Part shown: positions 1 through 8,918 of the stretch, in pieces
Numbering within the stretch: the first letter of the stretch is position 1
Layout: every line of letters begins with the position of its first letter
Assembly (NCBI GenBank): GCA_902793695.1
Contig: CADBEI010000022.1
Coordinates: 1-52,686, forward strand
DNA length: 52,686 bases
From: an uncultured Pseudomonadota bacterium
GTDB lineage: Bacteria > Pseudomonadota > Alphaproteobacteria > RF32 > CAG-239
Direction of reading: 5' to 3'
The notes under the pieces: generated by a model
Databases searched by the model: none
Told to the model about the DNA's origin: nothing
What the model saw: only the letters and a program-made list of their open reading frames with translations
Position numbers and translations under genes: made by a program

Positions 1-21
1 ACATTTTTTTGAAAAAATATA

Positions 22-50
22 TTGACAAAAGATTTTGATTATGTTAACTA
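22..50 (+). promoter_or_regulatory. putative sigma70-type promoter for the first small ORF
   Basis: A perfect TTGACA (22-27) is followed after 17 bases by a weak -10 candidate, TAACTA (45-50). An AT-rich leader of about 40 bases without a Shine-Dalgarno sequence leads to the ATG at 95. The -35 is strong and the -10 poor, so the assignment is tentative. Confidence 0.4.
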
Positions 51-94
51 TATAGACAGAAAATTATATTACTTACAAAAAAATTTTTACAATT

Positions 95-373
95 ATGAAG
101 AATCAAGTCAAGTTAGTTTGGTGTGCCGGTATTCAGGTGCCAGAGAGTAAGGTAGAAGGTCGTCTTAAGGCACTCCAGCAGGCGCAGGAGCGTAAGGCAT
201 TGCACAACGCCATCGAGGCCAAGCGCATGCAGGAGGAAACTGAGCAGTTACTCAAGCAAGGTTATACCATGCCGGAGATTGCCTGCCTCCGCCACGCCAA
301 TCGCATCTCTCGTCTTGAGAATGCGGGCTACGGGACAAGCACACGCTGTCGCATCGGCAGTCCGAAGTGCTAA
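95..373 (+). CDS. small orphan protein, 92 aa, unknown function
   Basis: This is an uninterrupted reading frame between a TTGACA promoter and a good intrinsic terminator, so it looks like a monocistronic gene. The product has a charged, probably helical middle rich in Gln, Glu, Lys and Arg (residues about 20-55) and a C-terminal part with two cysteines. No signal peptide, membrane segment or family signature is recognised. Codon use is unlike the neighbours: AAG, GAG, CAG and CTC dominate where resident genes prefer AAA, GAA, CAA and TTG. No Shine-Dalgarno is visible before the ATG (leader ends tttacaattATG). Transfer from another genome or a phage-like origin is possible. It is probably a real gene, but its role is unknown. 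Confidence 0.55.
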   Translation: MKNQVKLVWCAGIQVPESKVEGRLKALQQAQERKALHNAIEAKRMQEETEQLLKQGYTMPEIACLRHANRISRLENAGYGTSTRCRIGSPKC

Positions 374-381
374 CACCACAC

Positions 382-430
382 AAAGTCAACATCAAGCCCA
401 GAAAGCTTAATGTTGACTTTTTTTTTATTT
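382..430 (+). terminator. rho-independent terminator after the 92-aa ORF
   Basis: An 11-bp perfect stem, AAAGTCAACAT with ATGTTGACTTT, is extended by AAGC/GCTT past one mismatch (382-397 against 405-420). A run of T follows to about 427. It starts nine bases after the TAA of the ORF at 95-373. Confidence 0.85.
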
Positions 431-498
431 TAAATCTTGACAATTGTGATTGACGGTGTTAAACCGCACTCGCTTTATTTATTAAAATACATATAATT

Positions 499-642
499 AT
501 GGCACACAAATCAAAAAGTTTTGAGAAAGTTGCAAAAAAGCAACGCGGAGAATTCAAGAAGAGTAGTCACGAGAAAACCGAGTATCAGCGCGAGCGCGAC
601 AACGTGCAGAAAAAACGCAAGCACCAGCGCGACGTCGCCTGA
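499..642 (+). CDS. small basic protein, 47 aa, unknown function
   Basis: An ATG at 499 opens a 47-residue, very hydrophilic and basic product. It is rich in Lys, Arg, Gln and Glu and has no hydrophobic segment, so it would be cytoplasmic and possibly nucleic-acid binding (inference from composition only). Possible promoter elements lie upstream (TTGACA at 437-442, TTGACG at 450-455). Like the ORF at 95-373, it lacks a Shine-Dalgarno, has an AT-rich leader (atataattATG) and uses GC-rich codons such as CGC, GAG and GTC. A strong hairpin terminator follows at 681. Its short length makes the call uncertain. The matched promoter, leader and terminator favour a real gene. Confidence 0.45.
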   Translation: MAHKSKSFEKVAKKQRGEFKKSSHEKTEYQRERDNVQKKRKHQRDVA

Positions 643-680
643 CTTTCCGGATGAAATTGCAGTCTAATCCGTTTAATAAA

Positions 681-720
681 AAATGCCGTTGAATTCGCTT
701 CAACGGCATTTCGCTTTTTT
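681..720. terminator. bidirectional intrinsic terminator between the 47-aa ORF and glgP
   Basis: A near-perfect stem AAATGCCGTTGAA / TTCAACGGCATTT has a five-base loop (681-711), with a T run on the plus side and an A run on the minus side. It lies between convergent genes and can end transcription from both. Confidence 0.85.
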
Positions 721-732
721 TTGAGGCCGATT

Positions 733-3192
733 TTATTCCACCGGCTTGATGTTCCAAATCTCTTTGGCATATTCCATAACGGAGCGGTCGCTTGAAAAAT
801 AGCCGATACGCGCTACGTTCATAATTGCCTTTTTGGTCCATAAATCTTTGTTTACATAATCTTTTTCTGCTTTATGGATAGTGTTGTTGAAGTCCTCCAA
901 ATCAGCCAGAATAAAGTAGTAATCGCTGTTTAAGAGCAAATCAAAAATCGGTGTAAACTGCTGCGGATAGTTGGCATCGGCAAACATCGCAGAATTGACC
1001 GCATTCAAAATACGCTTGATATATTCCGAATTTTCGTAAATTGCCCGCGGGTTATAGTCGCGGCGGCGTTCTCTGATTTGTTCTTCGGTCAGACCGAACA
1101 GATAGAAGTTTTCCGCCCCGACGGCCTCGCGAATTTCAATGTTGGCACCGTCATAAGTACCGACCGTCAATGCGCCGTTCAAGGCAAATTTCATATTACT
1201 GGTACCGGAAGCTTCAAAGCCGGCGGTGGAAACCTGACAGCTCACATCGGCCGCCGGAATTAAGTATTCCGCCACCGACACTTTATAATCCGGAATAAAC
1301 ACCACCTTGAGCAAATCGTCAACCCGACTGTCGTTATTAATTACTTCGGCCACATTATTAATCAGCTTAATGATTAATTTAGCCAAAGTGTACGACGGAG
1401 CGGCCTTGCCGGCAAAAATGTAGGTCTTCGGCGTAATCGGACGAACGTGGTCGTTAATCAGCGCCAGATAGTCGCCGATAACCTGCAAAATCGTCATTAA
1501 TTGACGCTTATATTCGTGAATACGCTTGGCGTGGACAATACACATACTGTCCGGATTAATCATAATATGGGTTGCCTTATAGGCGTTTTGCACCAAACGA
1601 CGCTTATTGTGCTGTTTGATTTCGCGAAATTTCTTAACAAAGGTTTTTTCGTTGGCGTATTTTTCAAGAGAACGCAACAAATCCAAATTGGTAATCCAAT
1701 CACTGCCGATTTTATCCTGAATAAGCGTTGCCAGCTCGTTATTGGCGTGCAACATCCAACGCCGCGGCGTGATACCGTTGGTAACGTTATGGAATTTTTC
1801 CGGCCACAACTCATAAAATTCCGGCACCAGAGAATGTTTTACCAACTCGGAGTGCAATTTAGCCACCCCGTTAACCGAGAACGAACCGATAATCGAAAGA
1901 TTTGCCATTCTGATAACTTGATTATCGCCTTCGCCGTCAACAATGGCTACTTTGCCGAGTTTGTAGGCATCTTCACCAAAACGTGAACGGGCAAATTCCA
2001 TAAAGCGGCGGTTGATTTCATAAATAATCTGCAAGTGTCGCGGCAAATAATGACTTATAATATTGCTCGGCCATTTTTCCAATGCTTCCGGCAACAAAGT
2101 ATGGTTGGTATAGGCAAATACTTTGGTGACAATTGCCCACGCTTCGTCCCATTCTTGGTTATAAACATCCAACAGCTGCCGCATCATCTCGACAATTGCC
2201 AATGCCGGATGGGTGTCGTTGAGCTGAATGCACACATAATCCGGAAGTTTGCTGAAGTCGTTGCTCTTTTCCATAAAGCGACGGATAATATCCTGAATGG
2301 CACACGAAACAAAGAAATATTGCTGAATCAGGCGCAATTCTTTGCCGGAAACGACGTTATCCGACGGATACAAAACTTTAGAAATGGTTTCGGTGCGAAT
2401 TTTATCACGTACGGCCTCAATATAGCCGCCGTTATTGAAAATATTCAAATCCAATTCTTCGTCGGTTTTTGCCGAGAACAAACGCAGATAGTTAACCGAT
2501 TTGCCGTTGTATCCCACAATCGGAAAATCGTACGGCACACCGTATAAACGATGCGTATCGGCCCAAATATAGCCGATTTTGCCGTTTGGTTTATTATACA
2601 TTTCAACGTGTCCGCCGACCGGAATGGTTACGGTGCGGTCATAACGGGCAAATTGCCACGGCGAATTTTCTTCCAACCAACTGTCTGCCTGTTCTATCTG
2701 ATAGCCGTTTTCAAATTTTTGTTTAAACAATCCGAATTGATAGTTAATGCCGTAGCCGAACCCCGGAATACCGAGCGAAGCCATAGAATCCAAATAATCG
2801 GCGGCTAAACGTCCCAGACCGCCGTTACCGAGCGCCGGATCATATTCGGCATCAAAAATTTCCTGCAATGACAAATCCGGCCAACCGTCGATTTTAATGC
2901 TTTGCAAAATATCATAAAGTCCGAGGTTATATAAGTTGTTTTCAAGCGAACGCCCGATGAGATATTCTATGGAAAGATAATAAATACGTTTGGAACCTAC
3001 CTGATTATAGCGAGCAATGGTTTCATACATTTTATCCATGGCAAATTCGCGTACGGCCAATGCTACCACGTTAAACGCTTCTTCTTTGGTAATTTCGCAA
3101 GCACGTTTACCGATAAAATATTTAATATAGTGTTCGATGGAAAGTTTTAATCTGGCGGCATCCAACACGTTCAAGTATTTTTCTTCTTTCAC
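733..3192 (-). CDS. glgP: glycogen/starch/maltodextrin phosphorylase
   Basis: The product is a PLP-dependent alpha-glucan phosphorylase that releases glucose-1-phosphate from the non-reducing ends of glycogen or maltodextrin in the cytoplasm. At about 819 residues it has family length. The PLP-lysine block GTSNMKFALNG is intact (Lys about 668), followed by the GTYDGANIEI motif. The N-terminal half carries the conserved ERFYPALGNGGLGRL-type region, here DPALGNGGLGRLAADY. An in-frame ATG exists at 3219, but a GTG at 3192 is preceded at good spacing by GGGAGA, so I prefer the GTG. No other glycogen gene is adjacent, so it appears to be transcribed alone, ending at the shared terminator at 681-711. 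Confidence 0.95.
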   Translation of the reverse strand: MKEEKYLNVLDAARLKLSIEHYIKYFIGKRACEITKEEAFNVVALAVREFAMDKMYETIARYNQVGSKRIYYLSIEYLIGRSLENNLYNLGLYDILQSIKIDGWPDLSLQEIFDAEYDPALGNGGLGRLAADYLDSMASLGIPGFGYGINYQFGLFKQKFENGYQIEQADSWLEENSPWQFARYDRTVTIPVGGHVEMYNKPNGKIGYIWADTHRLYGVPYDFPIVGYNGKSVNYLRLFSAKTDEELDLNIFNNGGYIEAVRDKIRTETISKVLYPSDNVVSGKELRLIQQYFFVSCAIQDIIRRFMEKSNDFSKLPDYVCIQLNDTHPALAIVEMMRQLLDVYNQEWDEAWAIVTKVFAYTNHTLLPEALEKWPSNIISHYLPRHLQIIYEINRRFMEFARSRFGEDAYKLGKVAIVDGEGDNQVIRMANLSIIGSFSVNGVAKLHSELVKHSLVPEFYELWPEKFHNVTNGITPRRWMLHANNELATLIQDKIGSDWITNLDLLRSLEKYANEKTFVKKFREIKQHNKRRLVQNAYKATHIMINPDSMCIVHAKRIHEYKRQLMTILQVIGDYLALINDHVRPITPKTYIFAGKAAPSYTLAKLIIKLINNVAEVINNDSRVDDLLKVVFIPDYKVSVAEYLIPAADVSCQVSTAGFEASGTSNMKFALNGALTVGTYDGANIEIREAVGAENFYLFGLTEEQIRERRRDYNPRAIYENSEYIKRILNAVNSAMFADANYPQQFTPIFDLLLNSDYYFILADLEDFNNTIHKAEKDYVNKDLWTKKAIMNVARIGYFSSDRSVMEYAKEIWNIKPVE

Positions 3193-3377
3193 AGTATATC
3201 TCCCATAATATTTTAGCATACCGACTTATACCGATATATATGCAAAATTGATTGAAAATTATTTAACAATATAACACGATTATTTATAAATTGAAGATAA
3301 CTTTTAACTTATCATTTATTTTTTTAAAAATCGGCTGTATAAACTGATGAAAAAGAAACTAAAAGTGAGATAAAACA

Positions 3378-4742
3378 ATGAAATATATGAATAAAACTTT
3401 TATTATGGCGATGGCGGCCGGCGTGTTGATAAGTTCTTCCGCCGCAGCCGAAACTATTTTTGAAGCCATGTCGGCAGCGTATAATACCAACCCGACACTG
3501 CACGGTCAGCGCGCTTCAAGCGGTGCGACCAATGAAGATGCCGCTTTGGCACGTTCCGGATTTCGTCCGACAATTGCCGCCGGTGCCAGTTATGCCGACA
3601 GCCATTCACATACTACCGGCAATCCGACCAACGACGGATACAATAAAGGTTATAAAGGAACCATTAAGCAATCGTTGTTCAGCGGCGGACAAACTTATAA
3701 CAGCGTAAAAGCCGCCGATCAACAGGCAAAATCCGGAATTGATATGCTGTATGCCGTAGAACAAGATGTTTTGCTTGATGCTTCTACCGCTTATTTGGAT
3801 GTGGTGCGGGATGAAGCCATTGTCAGACTGCAAAAAAATAACGAAAATCTGCTGAAAAAACAGCTTGATGAAACTATGGCTCGTTATAACGTCGGTGAAG
3901 TTACGCGTACCGATGTGGCACAATCACGTGCCAGTTATGCGCAATCACGCGCCGATTTGGTTTTGGCTGAGGGTAATTTGGAAGTTTCGCGCGATTATTA
4001 TCATCGTATTGTCGGCCATTTGCCGGGAGATGTTAAGTTTCCGGAAAATTTGGATGAGCGCTTTCCGGTTACGGATAGAGCGGCTATGAAATATGCCATT
4101 GAAAATAACTATACGTTGAGTGCGGCCAAGCGTGCAATGAAAGCAGCCAAATATAACGTTAAGAGTAAAGAAGGTGCTCTGTTGCCGGAAGTCAGTTTTT
4201 CTGCAAGTTCGGGCAGAAATAAAGTTTCAACGCATACCGGACGCGATCCGTCCACACACAGTACCGAATATGTGCTTGATATGTCGGTTCCGTTATACTC
4301 CGGCGGTTCCACGCGTGCCAACATCCGAAAGAGTAAATATCAGCGCTGGGCCGCGCGTGAACAGTTGCAAGAGGCTGAACGAGCAGTGGTTTCCGGCGTT
4401 ACGGCTAACTGGGCAATGATGCAGGCCAGTAAATCCAATATTGCCTCCATCAGCGAACAGGTAAAAGCTTCGGAAATCGCACTGGAGGGAACACAGAAAG
4501 AAGAAGCACTCGGTAACCGTACGGTTTTGGATGTGCTTAATGCTTATCAGACTTTGTTGCAATCGCAGGTAAGTGAAGTGAAAGCTCGCCACGACTATTA
4601 TGTTGCCGGTTTGCAATTGTTGCAGTCAATGGGCAAGTTGACCGCGAAAAAACTCGGTTTGAAAGTTGATTATTATGATGCCGAGACCAACTACTACAAA
4701 ACTCGCGGCAAGTGGTTGAGCTTGTCGATTGAAGACGAATAA
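3378..4742 (+). CDS. tolC: TolC-family outer-membrane efflux/type I secretion channel
   Basis: TolC-family trimers form the outer-membrane exit duct for type I secretion and drug efflux. The 454-residue product has a Sec signal peptide (about 1-24, ending SSAAAE). It then shows the family opening with EAMSAAYNTNPTL, and two long-helix repeats rich in Ala, Gln, Asn and Glu. The sequence GEVTRTDVAQSRA in the first half is matched by GNRTVLDVLNAYQTLLQSQ in the second, the usual internal duplication. It is followed by a PopZ-like gene and valS, a neighbourhood seen in many alphaproteobacteria. No periplasmic adaptor or inner-membrane transporter is adjacent, so the partner is unknown. ATG 3378 is used; ATG 3387 is an alternative. 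Confidence 0.9.
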   Translation: MKYMNKTFIMAMAAGVLISSSAAAETIFEAMSAAYNTNPTLHGQRASSGATNEDAALARSGFRPTIAAGASYADSHSHTTGNPTNDGYNKGYKGTIKQSLFSGGQTYNSVKAADQQAKSGIDMLYAVEQDVLLDASTAYLDVVRDEAIVRLQKNNENLLKKQLDETMARYNVGEVTRTDVAQSRASYAQSRADLVLAEGNLEVSRDYYHRIVGHLPGDVKFPENLDERFPVTDRAAMKYAIENNYTLSAAKRAMKAAKYNVKSKEGALLPEVSFSASSGRNKVSTHTGRDPSTHSTEYVLDMSVPLYSGGSTRANIRKSKYQRWAAREQLQEAERAVVSGVTANWAMMQASKSNIASISEQVKASEIALEGTQKEEALGNRTVLDVLNAYQTLLQSQVSEVKARHDYYVAGLQLLQSMGKLTAKKLGLKVDYYDAETNYYKTRGKWLSLSIEDE

Positions 4743-4759
4743 AAATATTGCATATATAA

Positions 4760-4795
4760 AAAAATCCGCAGAAAATTAATTTCTGCGGATTTTTT
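4760..4795. terminator. intrinsic terminator between tolC and the convergent secreted-protein gene
   Basis: AAAAATCCGCAGAAA pairs with TTTCTGCGGATTTTT around a TTAA loop. The stem is flanked by A and T runs, so it can act on both strands. Confidence 0.85.
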
Positions 4796-4822
4796 GTATG
4801 TACGGCTTTTAAAAGAAGGTAT

Positions 4823-5701
4823 CTATTTTATTTCCGGTTTTTCAAATATAAGATTCTTATATAAGTGTAAGGAATGAACAGGGGTATCGTTTTGACGGGA
4901 ATTTTCGGTATTGTCTTCAAATATACAATAATATTCGTCGGAAACAAAAAGGTATTTATTGATATCTCTGTCAGGAGAATCACTTTTGATACCGCGGTCA
5001 ATCACGATATCAGGTTCATCAGATATGGTTTTCCCTTTTTTCCAAGCGGCAAAACGATAATTTTCTTTCGGATTATCATCAATATTTGTCGGCTTGTACA
5101 CTCCGTTCATATCATCAATACGGATGAGCCATTCTTTTGTTTCCATAGTGTATAAATTATAATTGTAATTTTTCAAACTCGGGTGAATGGTTTGTTTTTC
5201 TTTTTCAATATAATCTTTGCGATATTCCCGCAGTTTTTTAATGGTTTTCAGACTGACGATTTTGCCGTTTGGCGTAATTTCGCCGTTAAAGCACCAATAG
5301 AGGCAGATATTACCTTTATAAGCATTATAATTCCAATGTTCCATCGGGGATTCTATCAAATATTTGCGTAGATATTTCGGCAGAATTATATCATATTTTT
5401 CGATAAATTCCTGTTCGTTTTTGATACTCGGTACGCCGCGCCCCATTTTGTACGGATAAACAACATTTTGTGCAATCAGTTGTGCACTGCCGGTTTTGAG
5501 TAAGTATTTAAATTTTTGTACTGCAAACAAAACATCAGCCGACCATTCGGTAAAATAAGGTTCGTCAAGTATAGGTTCGCCGTCTTCGTTGAGCCAATCC
5601 GTAATATGAATATCTTCCGGCTCCTGTGGCGGCATCATTTCGGCTCGTGTTTGAAAACTCCATAGAGCAATCATCCCCAAAATCACAATCAACTTTTTCA
5701 T
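4823..5701 (-). CDS. predicted secreted protein of unknown function, 292 aa
   Basis: The N-terminus MKKLIVILGMIALWSFQTRA reads as a Sec signal peptide cleaved near residue 20. The remainder is hydrophilic and rich in Asp, Glu, Lys and Tyr with no membrane segment, so the protein is probably periplasmic. Two close cysteines (in the GNICLYWCFNG stretch) could form a disulfide. I recognise no family. A GAGGTG Shine-Dalgarno sits just upstream of the ATG. The gene is convergent with tolC across a shared terminator and divergent from the PopZ-like gene, so it is likely monocistronic. Codon use matches the resident genes. Confidence 0.65.
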   Translation of the reverse strand: MKKLIVILGMIALWSFQTRAEMMPPQEPEDIHITDWLNEDGEPILDEPYFTEWSADVLFAVQKFKYLLKTGSAQLIAQNVVYPYKMGRGVPSIKNEQEFIEKYDIILPKYLRKYLIESPMEHWNYNAYKGNICLYWCFNGEITPNGKIVSLKTIKKLREYRKDYIEKEKQTIHPSLKNYNYNLYTMETKEWLIRIDDMNGVYKPTNIDDNPKENYRFAAWKKGKTISDEPDIVIDRGIKSDSPDRDINKYLFVSDEYYCIFEDNTENSRQNDTPVHSLHLYKNLIFEKPEIK

Positions 5702-5847
5702 CCCACACCTCGCATTTTATTGTTTTTCGCTTTAAATCTGAATTGTGTAAAACCACAAAAGAGCGTAGCTGATTATGCGGTTAAAGTCAATGTAATTCCG
5801 GCGGTTTCAATAAGATTTTTTTTATGACGAAAACCATATAAAAACTG

Positions 5848-5876
5848 TTGCTAAATAAAATAAGTTTTGTTATAAT
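5848..5876 (+). promoter_or_regulatory. sigma70-type promoter for the PopZ-like gene and valS
   Basis: TTGCTA (5848-5853), a 17-base spacer and a consensus TATAAT (5871-5876) lie 37 bases ahead of the ATG at 5914. This is the only good promoter seen before valS, so the two genes are probably co-transcribed. Confidence 0.6.
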
Positions 5877-5913
5877 CCACCCCAGTTGAAGTTTTAACTG
5901 AAGGCATGATTTT

Positions 5914-6210
5914 ATGGATAATACACAAGAAGAGTCTATTGATGATATCTTAAAAACCATTCGGGCGGCAATAATGAACAACGAGAGAAACACTTATTTT
6001 CAATCGTTTTATCGCGGTAAGCGTCCGGAAGACGATGTGTTTGTACTTTCCAAAAAAATGCTGGTGAAACGTGAGGATATTCCGTACAAGTTAGGTGTAT
6101 GGAGTTTTGATGACGTGGCTAAAAAAATGATGAAAAAATATCGCCGCTATTTCAATAACTGCCGCACTGAAGTCGGTCGAGTGCGCGTAAAGGAAGAAAA
6201 CAAAGCCTGA
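5914..6210 (+). CDS. short PopZ-like (DUF2497) protein, 98 aa
   Basis: PopZ is the polar organizing protein of alphaproteobacteria. Its N-terminal helix recruits client proteins and its C-terminal helices oligomerise at the pole. Residues about 5-20 here (EESIDDILKTIRAAI) match the pattern of the PopZ N-terminal helix (E-P-S-M-E-E-I-L-A-S-I-R type). The gene also sits between tolC and valS, where popZ is found in many alphaproteobacteria. The rest is unusual: the protein is about half the usual length, has no Pro/Glu-rich linker, and ends in a basic region (MKKYRRYFNNCRTEVGRVRV) rather than the familiar C-terminal helices. Family assignment rests on the N-terminal helix plus position; function at the pole is inference. 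Confidence 0.5.
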   Translation: MDNTQEESIDDILKTIRAAIMNNERNTYFQSFYRGKRPEDDVFVLSKKMLVKREDIPYKLGVWSFDDVAKKMMKKYRRYFNNCRTEVGRVRVKEENKA

Positions 6211-6273
6211 AAAGGTTTCTTCCTCCCTTTTGTTTGAATTTACGCGCAACAATTTTAATTTATGGAAAGAAAA

Positions 6274-8907
6274 ATGTTAGAGAAAAACTATAATCCGAAG
6301 GAATTCGAAGAAAAAATTTATGAAAAATGGGAAAAATCGGGCGCTTTTCAACCTGATATGCGTTCAGACAAAGAGGCGTTTTCCATTGTGATTCCGCCGC
6401 CGAATGTCACCGGTGTGCTGCATATGGGACACGCGCTTGATAATACGTTGCAGGATATTTTAATTCGCTATAATCGTATGCTCGGTAAAAAAGTTTTATG
6501 GCAGCCGGGGACAGACCATGCCGGTATTGCCACCCAGATGGTGGTAGAACGCAATTTGGCCAAACAGGGCTTAACTCGCCATGATTTGGGACGCGAAAAA
6601 TTCATCGAAACCGTTTGGGAATGGAAAAAACAATCCGGCGGCACTATTTGTAAACAATTACGCCGCTTGGGTGCTTCGTGTGATTGGAGCCGCGAGCGTT
6701 TTACCATGGATGAGGGGCTTTCCCGCGCCGTTCGCAAAATCTTTGTATCTCTCTATAAAGACGGCCTGATTTATAAAGCTAAAAAGTTGGTTAACTGGGA
6801 TCCGGCACTTGAAACTGCGGTTTCCGATTTGGAAGTGGTGCAAAAAGAAACAGTTGGTAAAATGTATTATTACAAATACCCGCTGGAGGATAATCCGAAT
6901 GAATTTATCCATATTGCCACCACGCGTCCGGAAACCATGTTCGGCGATACGGCGGTTGCGGTTTCCAAAGATAATCCGAAATTGAAGCATCTTATCGGTA
7001 AAAACTGCATTTTGCCGATTGCCAATCGCGTTATTCCGATTATTGCCGACGATCACGCCGATCCGGAAAAGGGTACGGGTGCGGTAAAAATCACACCGGC
7101 GCACGACTTTAACGACTTTGAAGTCGGTAAGCGTCATAATCTGCCGATGATTAATATTTTGAATTCAAACGCTACCCTTAACGAAAACACTCCTTATGCC
7201 GGTATGACAACACAAGAAGCGCGCGTTAAGACTATTGAAGAGCTGGAAAAACTCGGGCTGATGGAAAAAATCGAAGACCATCCGATGGTGATTCCGTACG
7301 GCGACCGCAGCGGTGTGGTAATCGAGCCGTATATGACCGACCAATGGTTTGTTGATGCTCCGAAATTGGCGGTGGAAGCACGCCGCGCCGTTCACGATAA
7401 AGAAATGGAATTCGTGCCGGCGGTTTATGAAAAAACCTATTTTGAATGGATGAACAATATTCAGCCGTGGTGCATTTCGCGTCAGCTTTGGTGGGGACAT
7501 CAGATGCCGATTTGGTATGGTCCGGATGAAACGATTTGCGAAGAAAACGAAGAAGAAGCACAAGCGGCGGCCGATAAACACTATGGAAAACACGTTGAGT
7601 TGCGTCGCGAAACCGACGTATTGGATACGTGGTTTTCTTCGGGATTATGGGCATTTTCTACTTTGGGTTGGCCGGAAGCTACCGAATACTTGAAAACATT
7701 TTATCCGACTTCGGTATTGGTTACCGGCTTTGACATCATCTTTTTCTGGGTTGCCCGCATGATGATGATGAGTATGTACATGATGAAGCGCGTTCCGTTC
7801 AAAAAGTGCTATATTCACGGTTTGGTACGCGACGAGCAGGGACGCAAAATGAGCAAATCCAAAGGCAACACCGTTGACCCGATGGAAACCATCGAAAAAT
7901 ACGGTGCCGATGCTTTGCGTTTCTTTATGGCTTCATCAGAAACCCAAGGACGCGACATCAACCTTTCGGATTCGCGCATTCAGGGCTATCGTAACTTTGC
8001 CACCAAACTGTGGAATGCCGCCCGTTTTTGTGAAATGAATCAGTGCTATTCGGTTAAGGACTTTGATATTAAAAATGTTAAGTTCCCTATTAACAAATGG
8101 ATTGTTGCCAAAGCCAAAGAAGCCACCAAAAACGTTACCGATAATTTGAATAATTATCGCTTTTCGGATGCGGCAAATGCGGTGTATCAGTTTGTTTGGG
8201 GCACTTTCTGCGATTGGTATATTGAATTGACCAAGCCGATTTTCTATGGCGACAATGACGAGAAAATCAATGAAACCAGAGCTACGGCCGCATGGGTATT
8301 GGATAGAATTTTGATAATTCTGCACCCGTTTATGCCGTTTGTTACAACAGAGTTGTGGAATAATCTGACAACGCGCAAAGTTGATTTGATTAAAGCGGAA
8401 TGGCCGCAACACGAGGTATTCGGCGAAGAAGATAAACGTGTGATTGACCGCGCGGTTGAATTTATTTCTGCCGTACGTTCTTTGCGCGCGGCAATGAATT
8501 TGCCGGCAGTGGCAAAATTGACGGCATACGTTAAAGCCTCCGATGTTGATTTGGCGACGCTGATTGCCCAAAATAATCTGATTTGTAACTTGGCTCGTTT
8601 GGATAAATTGGCACCGCTCGGCAATATGGAAATCAGTAAAGATATGGTACAAACCGTATGTCGTGACACTACAATTTTAATTCCGCTCAAAGGTGTTGTT
8701 GATTTTGCGGCGGAGCGCGAGCGCCTAAATAAAGAGCTCGAAACCTTGAATAAAAACTTGGACGGTTACGCTCGTAAATTGAATAACAAGGAATTCGTAT
8801 CCAAGGCACCGGAAAAAGTTGTGGCAGAAGAAAAACGCCGTCAGGCCGAGGCTCTCGAAAATAAGGCTAAAGTTGAAGAAGCTTTGGCACGTATCGCTAA
8901 TTTTTAA
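6274..8907 (+). CDS. valS: valyl-tRNA synthetase
   Basis: ValRS charges tRNA-Val and edits mischarged threonine. It is a class I enzyme of normal bacterial length here (about 877 aa). The HIGH-class motif is HMGH (residues 50-53, in PPNVTGVLHMGH). The KMSKS loop is intact at about 525-529. The editing (CP1) domain lies between them. The C-terminus holds the anticodon-binding domain and a Lys/Glu-rich coiled-coil arm (from about residue 805). An upstream in-frame ATG at 6262 has no ribosome site, whereas GGAAAG stands five bases before the ATG at 6274, so the latter is chosen. It follows the PopZ-like gene by 63 bases and precedes a lipoprotein gene by 11. Confidence 0.97.
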   Translation: MLEKNYNPKEFEEKIYEKWEKSGAFQPDMRSDKEAFSIVIPPPNVTGVLHMGHALDNTLQDILIRYNRMLGKKVLWQPGTDHAGIATQMVVERNLAKQGLTRHDLGREKFIETVWEWKKQSGGTICKQLRRLGASCDWSRERFTMDEGLSRAVRKIFVSLYKDGLIYKAKKLVNWDPALETAVSDLEVVQKETVGKMYYYKYPLEDNPNEFIHIATTRPETMFGDTAVAVSKDNPKLKHLIGKNCILPIANRVIPIIADDHADPEKGTGAVKITPAHDFNDFEVGKRHNLPMINILNSNATLNENTPYAGMTTQEARVKTIEELEKLGLMEKIEDHPMVIPYGDRSGVVIEPYMTDQWFVDAPKLAVEARRAVHDKEMEFVPAVYEKTYFEWMNNIQPWCISRQLWWGHQMPIWYGPDETICEENEEEAQAAADKHYGKHVELRRETDVLDTWFSSGLWAFSTLGWPEATEYLKTFYPTSVLVTGFDIIFFWVARMMMMSMYMMKRVPFKKCYIHGLVRDEQGRKMSKSKGNTVDPMETIEKYGADALRFFMASSETQGRDINLSDSRIQGYRNFATKLWNAARFCEMNQCYSVKDFDIKNVKFPINKWIVAKAKEATKNVTDNLNNYRFSDAANAVYQFVWGTFCDWYIELTKPIFYGDNDEKINETRATAAWVLDRILIILHPFMPFVTTELWNNLTTRKVDLIKAEWPQHEVFGEEDKRVIDRAVEFISAVRSLRAAMNLPAVAKLTAYVKASDVDLATLIAQNNLICNLARLDKLAPLGNMEISKDMVQTVCRDTTILIPLKGVVDFAAERERLNKELETLNKNLDGYARKLNNKEFVSKAPEKVVAEEKRRQAEALENKAKVEEALARIANF

Positions 8908-8918
8908 GGAGAAAACAA

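Noticed and set aside
1501..2547. Plus-strand frames of 160-170 codons inside glgP
   Set aside because: They lie antisense to a fully conserved enzyme and show no promoter, ribosome site or domain.
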